A stretch of DNA of 14,204 bases. Source: Myxococcales bacterium. GTDB lineage: Bacteria > Myxococcota > Polyangia > Polyangiales > Polyangiaceae. This document shows, in pieces, positions 1 through 7,891 of this stretch (positions are counted from its first letter, which is position 1; each line of letters starts with the position of its first letter). The stretch covers positions 1 through 14,204 of the forward strand of contig PLXW01000149.1 in the NCBI GenBank assembly GCA_003151595.1, given 5' to 3'. The position numbers and the translations under genes are program-made. Under the pieces are notes generated by a model that saw only the letters and a list, made by a program, of their open reading frames with translations, did no database searches and had not been told where the DNA came from.

Positions 1-172
1 ACGCCTCGTTGACCTCGACCGCCTTCGACAGCGTCGCCTTCCGCTCGCTCGCGCCGGCGTCGGCGTACTTGTCGGGATGAAGCGCGCGCGAAAGCTCGCG
101 ATGACGCCGCTCGACCGCGGGCAGGTCGACGTCGAACCTGCGTTCGATTCCAAGTGTTGCGAAGGGATCCAT
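1..172 (-). CDS. hscB: Fe-S assembly co-chaperone HscB, N-terminal part (cut by window edge)
   Basis: J-domain co-chaperone that delivers IscU to the Hsp70-type chaperone HscA and stimulates its ATPase during cytoplasmic Fe-S cluster transfer. Only the first 57 residues are inside the window. They begin MDPFATLGIERRF, an opening typical of HscB J domains (short helix I after an 'F..LG' start), and carry the invariant HPD tripeptide at residues 32-34 followed by K-Y. The C-terminal IscU-binding domain lies beyond position 1. The ATG at 172 follows the iscA stop by 33 bp; no strong Shine-Dalgarno is visible, so translation may depend on the upstream genes. Position after iscA fits the standard isc order, and hscA is predicted next outside the window. 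A generic DnaJ-like protein is the alternative, but context makes HscB much more likely. Confidence 0.88.
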   Translation of the reverse strand, partial: MDPFATLGIERRFDVDLPAVERRHRELSRALHPDKYADAGASERKATLSKAVEVNEA

Positions 173-205
173 GGGTCACCGGCACGCGCACGCGGCGCAG
201 CGAGC

Positions 206-610
206 TCACACCGTGAAGGAGTGACCGCAGCCGCAGCTCGTCTTCTCGTGCGGGTTCAGGAACTTGAACCCCTGCTGCATCAGCGTCTGCTCCCAGTCGA
301 GCGTGGCGCCGTTCAGGTAGAGGAGGCTCTTCGGATCGACGACGACGCGCACCGGCGTCCCGTCGACCGCTTTGTAATCGAGCACGCGATCGCGCGAGCG
401 CGGCGGCCCGTCGTGAAACTCGATCACGTAGCTGAACCCCGAGCACCCTCCGCCACGCACGCCGACGCGCAGCGCGGTGTCGGGCGTGCCCCTCTTGGCG
501 ATCTGCTTCTTGATCGCTTCGATGGCCTTCAACGACACGTCGATCGTCGCGACCTTGGTGGTCGCTTCGGGCTTCGCGTCGTGCGTATGCGTGCTCGCTT
601 CGTTCGCCAT
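206..610 (-). CDS. iscA: Iron-sulfur cluster carrier IscA (HesB/IscA A-type family)
   Basis: A-type carrier that binds iron or an Fe-S cluster and passes it to apo-proteins in the cytoplasm. The three conserved cysteines are present: C56 in GGGCSGFSY and C126/C128 in the C-terminal SCGCGHSF motif (numbered from the ATG at 610, 134 aa). Cys56 and Cys126 are 70 residues apart against 64 in E. coli IscA as I recall it; the extra residues sit in a loop around HDGPPRSRDR. There is also a poorly conserved N-terminal extension of about 25 residues. A GTG at 622 would overlap the iscU stop by four bases (GTGA) and give 138 aa. Neither start has a convincing Shine-Dalgarno; the ATG is slightly preferred, and either would be coupled to iscU. 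Fourth gene of the isc operon. ErpA or another A-type paralogue is possible, but the position argues for IscA. Confidence 0.93.
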   Translation of the reverse strand: MANEASTHTHDAKPEATTKVATIDVSLKAIEAIKKQIAKRGTPDTALRVGVRGGGCSGFSYVIEFHDGPPRSRDRVLDYKAVDGTPVRVVVDPKSLLYLNGATLDWEQTLMQQGFKFLNPHEKTSCGCGHSFTV

Positions 611-618
611 GAGTTCGC

Positions 619-1020
619 TCACTTGATAGCTGCGCGTCGATCCGCCTGCTTTTTACGGTAATCCGCGATCGCGCTCTTGATCGCATCTTCCGCGAGCACC
701 GAGCAGTGGATCTTCACCGGGGGAAGATTCAGCTCGGTCACGATGTCCGAGTTCTTGATCGCCTCGGCGTCGTCGACGCTCTTCCCTTTGATCCACTCGG
801 TCGCGAGCGACGACGATGCGATCGCCGAGCCGCAGCCGAACGTCTTGAACTTCGCGTCCTCGATGACGCCCTTCTCGTTCACGCGGATCTGAAGACGCAT
901 GACGTCGCCGCACGCCGGCGCGCCGACGAGCCCCGTCCCCACGTTCGGATCTTCCTTGTCGAGAGTCCCGACGTTGCGGGGGTTCTCGGCGTGGTCGATG
1001 ACTTTTTCGCTATACGCCAT
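619..1020 (-). CDS. iscU: Iron-sulfur cluster scaffold protein IscU
   Basis: Scaffold on which [2Fe-2S] and [4Fe-4S] clusters are built with sulfur from IscS, in the cytoplasm. At 133 aa it is close to the usual IscU length. All cluster-ligand positions are visible: C37 with D39 (PACGDVM), C63 (FGCGSA), and H105-C106 in LPPVKIHCSVLAE. The LPPVK loop (99-103) is the known HscA recognition motif, which agrees with hscB downstream. The N-terminus (MAYSEKVIDHAENPRNVG) is the typical IscU opening. The ATG at 1020 has a purine-rich site (GAGGAGAGAG) just upstream, the strongest ribosome-binding site in this operon. It is separated from iscS by 85 bp that include a small hairpin, and its stop touches the start of iscA. 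The HscA motif and context distinguish it from SufU and from NifU N-domains. Confidence 0.97.
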   Translation of the reverse strand: MAYSEKVIDHAENPRNVGTLDKEDPNVGTGLVGAPACGDVMRLQIRVNEKGVIEDAKFKTFGCGSAIASSSLATEWIKGKSVDDAEAIKNSDIVTELNLPPVKIHCSVLAEDAIKSAIADYRKKQADRRAAIK

Positions 1021-1066
1021 GGCGTTCTCTCTCTCCTCTGAAACGAAACCTCGAAGCCTGCACGGA

Positions 1067-1084
1067 GGCGGGTCGGGACCCGCC
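1067..1084 (-). other. Small inverted repeat between iscS and iscU
   Basis: Arms GGCGGGT and ACCCGCC are separated by CGGG, making a 7-bp GC-only stem with a 4-nt loop inside the 85-bp iscS-iscU gap. No T-run follows on the minus strand, so it does not look like a full terminator. In the transcript it could slow decay or mark a processing site that sets different iscS and iscUA levels; that is inference. A separate 10-bp palindrome, ATCACGTGAT, lies at 1092-1101 close to the iscS stop. Confidence 0.5.
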
Positions 1085-1105
1085 GACGCGAATCACGTGA
1101 TGCGA

Positions 1106-2329
1106 CTAATGCGCCGCCCACTGGACGGACTTCAAATCGATTCCTTCTTTGTGCATCTCGTAGAGCGGTGACATGTCGCGCAGGTGCTTCACCTTCGCGA
1201 TCACCAGCTCGGCGACGTAGTCGATCTCTTCTTCGGTGTTGAACCGACCGATGCCGAACCGGATGCTCGAGTGCGCCAGCTCGTCGCCCACGCCGAGCGC
1301 GCGGAGCACGTAGCTGGGCTCGAGGCTCGAGGACGTGCACGCCGAGCCGCTGCTCACCGCGACGTCCTTGATCGCCATCATCATCGCTTCGCCTTCGACG
1401 AAGTTGAACGACACGTTGAGGTTCCCCGGCAGGCGATGCTCGTGGGAGCCGTTGAGATAGACCTCGTCGAGCGCGGCCTGGAGCTTGCCGAGCAGGCGCT
1501 CGCGAAGCGCTTCGAGTCGGGCGTTCTCCGCCTTCCCCTCGTCCATCATGATCTGGCAGGCGACGCCGAAGCCGACGATGCCCGGCACGTTGAGCGTTCC
1601 GCTCCGCATCCCGCGCTCGTGACCGCCGCCGTCCATCTGCGCCACGATGCGGACGCGCGGCTTGCTGCGACGCACGTAGAGGGCGCCGACCCCTTTCGGG
1701 CCATAGATCTTGTGCGCGGTGAGCGACGCCAGATCGATGTTCATCTTCTGGACGTCGAACTCTACCTTGCCGATGCCTTGCACCGCGTCCGAGTGAAAGA
1801 GAATGCCGCGCTCGCGCGTGAGCTTCCCGATCGCCTCGAGCGGCTGCACCGTTCCGATCTCGTTGTTGGCGAGCATGACCGAGACGAGGATCGTCTTGTC
1901 GGTCATCGCGGCCTTCACGTCGTCGGGGCTGACGAGACCGTCTTTGCCGACGCCGAGGTATGTGACCTCGAACCCCTCTTTTTCGAGGCGCTTGCACGTA
2001 TCGAGGATCGCCTTGTGCTCGATCTGCGTCGTGATGATGTGGTTGCCCTTGTCCTTGTAGAACTCGGCAACGCCCTTGATGGCGAGGTTGTCGCTCTCGC
2101 TCGCGCCCGACGTGAAGACGATCTCCTTCTCGCTCTGGGCACCGATGATCTTCGCGATGCGCTCGCGCGCGACGTCGACCGCTTCTTCGGCCGTCCAGCC
2201 GAACGAGTGGCTGCGGCTGGCAGCGTTGCCGAACTTCTGCGTGAAGTACGGGAGCATCGCATCGAGGACGCGCGGGTCGAGCGGCGTCGTCGAGTGGTTG
2301 TCCATGAAGATGGGGAGCTGAATCGCCAT
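1106..2329 (-). CDS. iscS: Cysteine desulfurase IscS
   Basis: PLP-dependent enzyme that converts L-cysteine to L-alanine and carries the sulfur as a persulfide to IscU and other acceptors. The 407-aa length matches IscS (404 in E. coli). Visible residues: the N-terminal MDNHSTTP motif; H105 in the TQIEHKA motif, stacking on PLP; D181 and Q184 in HSDAVQ; the Schiff-base lysine K207 in [12 protein letters not shown]; and the catalytic loop cysteine C331 in SSGSACTS, in the long-loop form of group I (IscS/NifS-type) desulfurases. The C-terminal tail ([16 protein letters not shown]) resembles the IscU-binding tail of IscS. The ATG at 2329 lies 15 bp after the regulator's stop, with AAGGA further upstream. 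The isc neighbours make IscS a safer name than NifS. Confidence 0.97.
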   Translation of the reverse strand: MAIQLPIFMDNHSTTPLDPRVLDAMLPYFTQKFGNAASRSHSFGWTAEEAVDVARERIAKIIGAQSEKEIVFTSGASESDNLAIKGVAEFYKDKGNHIITTQIEHKAILDTCKRLEKEGFEVTYLGVGKDGLVSPDDVKAAMTDKTILVSVMLANNEIGTVQPLEAIGKLTRERGILFHSDAVQGIGKVEFDVQKMNIDLASLTAHKIYGPKGVGALYVRRSKPRVRIVAQMDGGGHERGMRSGTLNVPGIVGFGVACQIMMDEGKAENARLEALRERLLGKLQAALDEVYLNGSHEHRLPGNLNVSFNFVEGEAMMMAIKDVAVSSGSACTSSSLEPSYVLRALGVGDELAHSSIRFGIGRFNTEEEIDYVAELVIAKVKHLRDMSPLYEMHKEGIDLKSVQWAAH

Positions 2330-2344
2330 GATGTTTCTTGGTCC

Positions 2345-2899
2345 TTAGGAGCTCGCGCGGAATCCCGCGACGAGCTCGGGCACGTGCGACTCGCACGAGT
2401 GGAGATCACACGCCTTGCAGAACGAGAGCAGCCGCTCGGGATCGCACACGTCACACGTGTCGAGGTATTGGATGCTCGATTCGATTTCCCGTTCGAGCGA
2501 CTCCAGACGGCGGAGGTGCGCGCGCGTCTCTTCCAGCTTCGAGGCGTAGAGCGCGCGCATCTTCTGCATCGCGTTCATCGCCGTCCCCCGGTCTTCCCAG
2601 TCGCGCACGATCGACTGGATGTCGGTGAGGCTGAAGCCCATGTCCTGGAGCTTGCCGATCCACCGGATGCGGACGAGCGCGTCGCGCGTGTAGAGGCGGT
2701 AGCGTCCCTTCGACCGCGCAGCCGGCTTGAGGAGCTCGAGCTCTTCATAGAGGTGAATCGCGCGAACCGTCTTGCCGCTGTCACGCGCGAGATCGCCGAC
2801 CTGGAGCAAGTCGGGATCGTTGACGTCGACGGAGGACTCCGGCGGCGGCGGCGCAAAGACGGGGAGGCGGACGTTGTTCGACATGACGCGATAGCTCAT
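2345..2899 (-). CDS. MerR-family transcriptional regulator with C-terminal cysteine cluster, first gene of the isc operon
   Basis: Probable DNA-binding regulator of the isc operon, in the place normally held by iscR. From the ATG at 2899 it has 184 aa: a Pro-rich leader (1-30), a MerR winged helix-turn-helix (about 31-100; LLQVGDLARDSG, VRAIHLYEELELLKP, GRYRLYT), a long dimerisation helix (about 108-146), and a tail with five cysteines at 149, 152, 161, 164 and 169, spaced C-x2-C-x8-C-x2-C-x4-C with a His at 167. This differs from the SoxR cluster motif, but could bind an Fe-S cluster or zinc. The frame stays open upstream to a TTG at 2977, but a palindromic operator at 2925-2940 lies in that stretch, which argues for the ATG at 2899 or at 2884 (179 aa). 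Neither has a strong ribosome-binding site. It is not Rrf2/IscR. Autoregulation and Fe-S sensing are inferred. Confidence 0.88.
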   Translation of the reverse strand: MSYRVMSNNVRLPVFAPPPPESSVDVNDPDLLQVGDLARDSGKTVRAIHLYEELELLKPAARSKGRYRLYTRDALVRIRWIGKLQDMGFSLTDIQSIVRDWEDRGTAMNAMQKMRALYASKLEETRAHLRRLESLEREIESSIQYLDTCDVCDPERLLSFCKACDLHSCESHVPELVAGFRASS

Positions 2900-2924
2900 T
2901 AGCCCAGAGCCGGGGAGCTGAGTA

Positions 2925-2940
2925 ACCCTAACGTAAGGGT
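2925..2940 (-). promoter_or_regulatory. Palindromic operator upstream of the MerR/isc operon
   Basis: The 16-bp sequence ACCCTTACGTTAGGGT (minus strand) is an inverted repeat with arms ACCCT/AGGGT around a central ACGT, with a single mismatched pair. Length, AT-rich core and symmetry resemble operators of MerR-family proteins. It lies 26 bp upstream of the preferred regulator ATG, so autoregulation by the adjacent MerR protein is the simplest reading. It is the only palindrome of this quality I found in this upstream region. Confidence 0.6.
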
Positions 2941-2948
2941 ACGGGTTT

Positions 2949-2977
2949 GATCTAGGCGCCGGACTCGGCTCCGTCAA
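2949..2977 (-). promoter_or_regulatory. Possible promoter of the isc operon
   Basis: On the minus strand TTGACG (2977-2972) is followed after 17 bp by TAGATC (2954-2949), a good -35 and a weak -10. A transcript would start near 2942, putting the 16-bp palindrome over or just after the start, a layout suited to repression rather than the usual MerR placement between -35 and -10. No better -10/-35 pair spans the palindrome. Weak evidence, from matching by eye. Confidence 0.3.
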
Positions 2978-3075
2978 GCGGGCAAAGCGGGTTTTTCGGA
3001 GCGCATGCGCGCGGTTGGCGAGCCGAAGCGGCCGCGTCTTGCCAAGCGTGAGGCCCGACGACTACACAGGCGCGC

Positions 3076-3504
3076 ATGGCAAAGAGCGGACTCGAAGGGC
3101 GGCTGGAAGAGATCACGCGAGTCTTCGTCTCGGAGATCGTGTCGGCGATCCGCAACGCGTCGTTCGCCGAGGTCGCGGATCTTCAAGTGTCGGCGCGGGC
3201 AGCTCGACCGAGCGCACCGAGCACGTCGCAGGCCGCGCGAAAGCCCATGCGCGTGAGCGCGAGCCCGAAAGCACATGCGAACGGAGCGGCGAAGACGCGG
3301 CAGACGGCGGACAAGCGGGCCGAGCTCGGCGATCGCCTCGTGAAGACGCTGGAGCGCGCGTCGGAGCCGATGGGTGTGCGCGCGCTGTCGAGCGAGCTCG
3401 GTGTCGCGCCCGATCTGCTGGCCGCTCCGCTTCTCGAATTGCGCGCCAGCGGTCGCATCGCCAAGCATGGCGAGAAGCGCGCGACGACGTACTCCGTCGC
3501 ATAA
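3076..3504 (+). CDS. Hypothetical protein with winged-helix-like C-terminus
   Basis: A 142-aa protein that I do not recognise as a named gene. Residues 1-37 form an amphipathic helical segment (GLEGRLEEITRVFVSEIVSAIR). Residues 40-80 are a low-complexity Ala/Ser/Pro/Lys linker. Residues 82-142 look like a winged helix: helices around KRAELGDRLVKTLER and VRALSSELGVAP, then LLAAPLLELRASGRI and a basic wing ending KRATTYSVA. DNA binding is therefore plausible; the N-terminal helix may mediate oligomerisation. The ATG at 3076 follows ACAGG by five bases; TTGCCA at 3039 with TACACA at 3063 is a weak possible promoter. It is transcribed away from the isc operon and lies 108 bp upstream of the giant TPR gene on the same strand. 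Function unknown. Confidence 0.75.
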   Translation: MAKSGLEGRLEEITRVFVSEIVSAIRNASFAEVADLQVSARAARPSAPSTSQAARKPMRVSASPKAHANGAAKTRQTADKRAELGDRLVKTLERASEPMGVRALSSELGVAPDLLAAPLLELRASGRIAKHGEKRATTYSVA

Positions 3505-3612
3505 TTTTCCGCGTTTCTGCCGGGGTCTAGCGGCCTCGGCGTCGACGGCACGTCGCTCGCTATGTGTCCTCACGGCAACCAGCACGTGAAGCAACAGAAG
3601 GGGCAGACGTCG

Positions 3613-6600
3613 ATGTCGCAGCGCGCCTGGGACGCGCAGTTCAGAGACGAAGGGGACGCGCCGACCTATACGGAGTCGGCGCGGCAGACCCGGCTCGCGG
3701 ACGAAGAGATGGATGATGGACGCCCCACCGTGGATCGCGTCGCGCCCGTTTCCCAGCCCCCGTTCGACGTCCCGCTCGTCAGTCATCCGTCGAGCGACAG
3801 CCGGCGGGTGATGGAGTCGCGCGTGTACGACCAGGACGCACCGACCGAGATGGGCGACCTGGACGGCGAGTTCGCGCGCAGCGCGGCTCGGTCCACACCA
3901 GAAGAGATGTTCGGCGCGGAGCACATGACCGCGCTCCGCCCCGGCCCGATCGCGCCGGTGTACTCGGCGCCGACGCGACGCGATGTGTACACGGAGGCGA
4001 TGGCCGACGAGAACGACGTCGAAGAGGACGCCGACACGCTCGAACGCGCCGAACGAACGCTCGTGGCCGACGACTCAATCGACATCCAGATCGACATCGC
4101 CACGCCGAAGCCGACGCGCAGCACGATGCGCCCCAAGCGCGCCGCCAAAGAGGCGGCCGAAGAGAAGCTGCACGCGGCGGCGAAGCAAGAGGCGAAACAA
4201 GAGACGGTCTGGGACGCGGTCGAGGTTCGTTACCGCGACGAAGGGCACTGGAGCGATCTCCTCGAGATGTACTTGCAGCGCGTCGAAGGGACGCGCGACC
4301 TCGAGGTGAAGAGCGGGCTCTTCAAGCGCATCGGCGAAGTCCTGCGCGACGAGATGGATGACGCGCAGCAAGCGCTCGACGCCTTCGTCGAAGCGCTGCT
4401 CCTCGATCCGGCGGACGGCGAAGCGCTGTCCGCGATCGAAGCGATCGCGCGCGATCGATCGTGGTGGAACGAGCTGCTCGCGAGCGTGAAGCGCGAGATG
4501 GGGAACGTGAAGGACAAGGATCGCGTCGTCGCGCTGTGCGAGCACGCGATGCGCTGGGCGAAAGAGGAGCTGAAGTCTCCGGCGCGCGGCGAGCTGTTCC
4601 TCGATCGCATCCGGCAGATCGATCCCGGCCACCCCGCGATTCACCGGCGCCTCGCCGAGATGTACCGCGAGCACGGCTCGTGGGAGTCGGAGAAGGAGTC
4701 GCTCGAGCGCGCGCTCTTGCGTGGGCGTGACGACGACGAGAAGCGCGCGCTCCACCTGGCGCTGGGCGCGGTGAAGGAGCTGCACTTCAACGACTTCGTG
4801 GGCGCGACGACGCACTACGAGTCGGCGCTGAACCTCGACCCGCGCGCGATGACGGCGCTGCAAGGGCTGGAGCGGATCTGTCGCGTCGGCGAGCGGTTCG
4901 TGGAGCTGGTGCAGGTGCTCGAAGGGCAGGTCGAAGCGTCGGCGGACGACGACGACAGGATCGACGTGCTCATTCGATTGGCCGACGTGCACGAGCGTCA
5001 CTTCGTGAAGCCGCAGCACGCGGCGCAGAAGCTGGAAGAGGCGCTCCGGATCGACCCGCGTCACGAGGGGGCGCTCATCGCCGCCGAGCGCTGCTACCAC
5101 GCGATGCGCGCGTGGCCGGATCTCGTGCGCGTGCTGGAGAGCCAGGCGAAGGCCGAAGAGTCGACCGTCGCGCAGATCACGATCCTCGTGCGGGTCGCGG
5201 AGCTCTACGAGCTCAAGATGGACGACGCGAAGAACGCGGCGGCCACCTGGCTCCGGATCTACGACGCCGATCCTTCGAGCGAGCGCGCGCTGGCGGAGCT
5301 GGCGCGGCTGGCGGAGCGGGCGTCGGAGTGGTCGGCGTCGGCGGCGTACCGCGCGAAGCTGGCGGACCTCGCCGTGAGCCCCGACGCGTCGGCGCGGATT
5401 CACGTGGCCATCGGCGAGATGCTGTCGGTCACAGGGCGCGATCCGAAGCTGGCGCGCGTGCACTACGAGAAGGCCGCGTCGATTCACCCGGGGACGACCG
5501 AGGCGTGGGAAGCGCTGGAGAAGGAAGCGCGACGCGCGGGCGACACGCGCCGCGCGATGATGTTCCTCGAGAAGCGCGCGGCGAGCTGCGACGTGCCGCG
5601 CATGAAGGGGCAGCTGTTCGTCGAGCTGGCCTCGATGCACAAGATGGAGAAGGACATCGCCGCCGCCGAGCTGGCGTACGAGCGCGCCATCAAGGCCGAC
5701 CCGAAGAACGAGCTGGCGGCCGAGGCCGTGCTGGCGACGTTCGTTCGCGAGCGGAAGTGGGCCGACGCGCAGCCGCTGTGCGAGCTGCTCGTGACCGCGG
5801 CGCCGCGCGAAGGACAGTCGCCCGAGCGGCAGTTCACGCTGCTCCGACTGGCGACGCGGATCGCGATGGAGCTGGGGCAGAAGGATCGCGCGCTCGTCGC
5901 GGCAACAACCGCGTACCGCACGCGCCCGACGCTCGAGACGGCGCACGACGCGATCGACGCGGCGTTCGCGTTGAAGGACGAGCCGGCGCTGCTGGCGCGC
6001 GCGACCGCGGAGATCGACGCCATCGTGGCGCTGGCGATGGAGTTCCCGCCGGCGTACGTGGCGAAGCTCGGTCGCGTGAAGCGCTCGCTCGGTCACGACG
6101 ACGCGGCGCTCGCCCTCTACTCGAAGGCGCTCACGCAGGACGCGGAGCTGACCGACGCGCTCGCGGGGCTCGCCGAGATCCTCGTCGCGCGCGGCGACTG
6201 GGAGCGCGCGTGCGCGTTCAAGCAGAAGCACGCGCACGCCGTGTCGGCGCCCGACGTGCAGTTCGGGTTGCTCGTCGAAGCCGGCGAGATGTGGGCGCAC
6301 CGCGCGAAGAACTTGCCGATGGCGGCGCTGGCGTTCGAAGAGGCGCTGGCGATCAAGCCGCGCGACTCGTGGCTCCTGCACACGCTCCTCTGGTTGTACG
6401 GAGAGCTCGAGTGCTGGGAGAAGCTCATCGAGACGCTGCGCGTGGTGGCCGAGGTGCACGAAGACCCGGCGGCGAAGGCGAAGAGCATCTACGCCATCGC
6501 GATGGTCGTGCGCGATCACATGGGCGACCTGCGGCGGACCGCGGCGCTGCTCGAAGAGGTGCTCGATCTCGATCCCACGCGCCTCGATGCGTTCGAGCGC

Positions 6601-7890
6601 GTCGTGCGCGTGCACACCGAGGTGCGCGACTGGATGGAGCTGAAGCACGCCTACGGGCGCATGCTTCGCCGCCTCAAGGCCGACGGCGACGTCGAGCTGA
6701 AGCACGCGCTCTTCTTCCAGCTGGGGCTCATCTACCGTGATCGCCTGGGCGACGCGGCGCGCGCGCTCGATGCGTTCCGCGGAGCGCAGCGCTTGAAGCC
6801 CGACGCGCCCGACGTTCGCAAGGGGATGACCGAGCTGTTCATCGTGACCGAGCAGCTCGACGAGGGCGTGAACATGGTGCGCGCGGCGCTGAAGAAGCAG
6901 CCGCAAGAGATCGCGCTCTACAACGAGCTCTACGATCTGTTCCTGCGAAAGCGTTCGTTCGATCGCGCGTGGTGCGCCGTCGATGCGCTCGTCACGCTGG
7001 GCGCGCAGCTCGACGCGGAGAAGTCGCGCTTCTACGGCGACTACCCGCCACCGTCGCTCTCGAAGATCCCCGGCACGCTGACGGCGAGCGCGTGGCGATC
7101 GCACATCCTTCACGCCGATCTCGATCCCGCGCTCACCGCGATCTTCGCGCTCGTGACGCCGGCCGTGATGCGCGCACGCATCGCGCTCGTCCCGTTCCAG
7201 GCGCTCCGTCAGTCGCTCGGTGAGCCGCTGCGATCGAACGGAGCCTTGGCGCACGAGGTACTGCGCTCGGTGGCCGACGCCAGCGAGATCCTCAACTTCC
7301 AGGCGCCGTCGCTTCACGTTCGCAAAGGGACGACGCCGCTCGCCCCCGCGCCGGCGAAGAGCGCGATGTTCGTCTCGCTCGAAGCGTGCGAAGCGCTGCC
7401 GACAGACGCGCTCGCGTTCGTGGTCGGAAAGCGCCTCGCCGAGATGCGACCGGAGCTGGCGGCGCGCGCGGCGTGCCCGTCGGTGTCGGAGATGAAGGCG
7501 ATGGTCATGCTCGCCGTGCAGCTCGCCGAGCCGAGCCTGGCGATGCCGTCGACCGGGAGCCCGGCGTTCGACAAGGCGATCGCGCAGTCGATCACGCGCG
7601 AAGAGAAGGCGGGGCTGCGCGCGGCGATCGCGGCGGCGAAGGCGCAAGGCTCGGAGCTCGACGTCGCGCGCTGGTCGCAGCTCGCGGAGATCAGCACGGC
7701 GCGCGTGGGGCTGCTCCTGTCGGGGCGCATCGAAGCGAGCAAGCGCGGAATGCACGGCGACCCGCGGTTGCCGGGCGATCTGTCGCCGAAGGACAAGCTG
7801 AGCGAGCTGCTCCGGTTCTCGGTGAGCGAGGAGTACGCGGAGCTGCGCGGCGCGATCGGCGTCGCAGTCGAGGCCAACGCGGCGGCGTGA
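3613..7890 (+). CDS. Giant tetratricopeptide-repeat protein
   Basis: A 1425-aa cytoplasmic-looking protein without signal peptide or membrane segment. Residues 1-199 are acidic, Pro/Ser-rich and probably disordered. From about 200 to 1140 there are tandem TPR-like helical pairs with recurring signatures such as AQQALDAFVEALLLDP, GATTHYESALNLDP, AQKLEEALRIDP and AALLEEVLDLDP. Residues from about 1145 to the end are not TPR: a mixed domain containing AMFVSLEACEALP, then FVVGKRLAEMRPE (about 1269-1281), and an Ala/Glu/Lys-rich tail. TPR arrays usually scaffold protein complexes, and no partner can be named from context. The ATG at 3613 is preferred because AGAAGGGG (3596-3603) precedes it by 9 bases; an in-frame ATG at 3562 has no such site and would add 17 residues. 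Proteins of this type are common in myxobacteria. The gene ends two bases before a large inverted repeat. Confidence 0.9.
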   Translation: MSQRAWDAQFRDEGDAPTYTESARQTRLADEEMDDGRPTVDRVAPVSQPPFDVPLVSHPSSDSRRVMESRVYDQDAPTEMGDLDGEFARSAARSTPEEMFGAEHMTALRPGPIAPVYSAPTRRDVYTEAMADENDVEEDADTLERAERTLVADDSIDIQIDIATPKPTRSTMRPKRAAKEAAEEKLHAAAKQEAKQETVWDAVEVRYRDEGHWSDLLEMYLQRVEGTRDLEVKSGLFKRIGEVLRDEMDDAQQALDAFVEALLLDPADGEALSAIEAIARDRSWWNELLASVKREMGNVKDKDRVVALCEHAMRWAKEELKSPARGELFLDRIRQIDPGHPAIHRRLAEMYREHGSWESEKESLERALLRGRDDDEKRALHLALGAVKELHFNDFVGATTHYESALNLDPRAMTALQGLERICRVGERFVELVQVLEGQVEASADDDDRIDVLIRLADVHERHFVKPQHAAQKLEEALRIDPRHEGALIAAERCYHAMRAWPDLVRVLESQAKAEESTVAQITILVRVAELYELKMDDAKNAAATWLRIYDADPSSERALAELARLAERASEWSASAAYRAKLADLAVSPDASARIHVAIGEMLSVTGRDPKLARVHYEKAASIHPGTTEAWEALEKEARRAGDTRRAMMFLEKRAASCDVPRMKGQLFVELASMHKMEKDIAAAELAYERAIKADPKNELAAEAVLATFVRERKWADAQPLCELLVTAAPREGQSPERQFTLLRLATRIAMELGQKDRALVAATTAYRTRPTLETAHDAIDAAFALKDEPALLARATAEIDAIVALAMEFPPAYVAKLGRVKRSLGHDDAALALYSKALTQDAELTDALAGLAEILVARGDWERACAFKQKHAHAVSAPDVQFGLLVEAGEMWAHRAKNLPMAALAFEEALAIKPRDSWLLHTLLWLYGELECWEKLIETLRVVAEVHEDPAAKAKSIYAIAMVVRDHMGDLRRTAALLEEVLDLDPTRLDAFERVVRVHTEVRDWMELKHAYGRMLRRLKADGDVELKHALFFQLGLIYRDRLGDAARALDAFRGAQRLKPDAPDVRKGMTELFIVTEQLDEGVNMVRAALKKQPQEIALYNELYDLFLRKRSFDRAWCAVDALVTLGAQLDAEKSRFYGDYPPPSLSKIPGTLTASAWRSHILHADLDPALTAIFALVTPAVMRARIALVPFQALRQSLGEPLRSNGALAHEVLRSVADASEILNFQAPSLHVRKGTTPLAPAPAKSAMFVSLEACEALPTDALAFVVGKRLAEMRPELAARAACPSVSEMKAMVMLAVQLAEPSLAMPSTGSPAFDKAIAQSITREEKAGLRAAIAAAKAQGSELDVARWSQLAEISTARVGLLLSGRIEASKRGMHGDPRLPGDLSPKDKLSELLRFSVSEEYAELRGAIGVAVEANAAA

Positions 7891-7891
7891 G

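Noticed and set aside
1184..2902. A 572-residue plus-strand open frame across iscS and the regulator gene
   Set aside because: It is antisense to genes with clear catalytic motifs and has an Arg/Ala/Val-rich composition typical of a shadow frame.
2900..2977. Longer regulator starting at the TTG at 2977
   Set aside because: The extra 26 residues would be encoded by the stretch holding the palindromic operator and do not look like part of a MerR domain.
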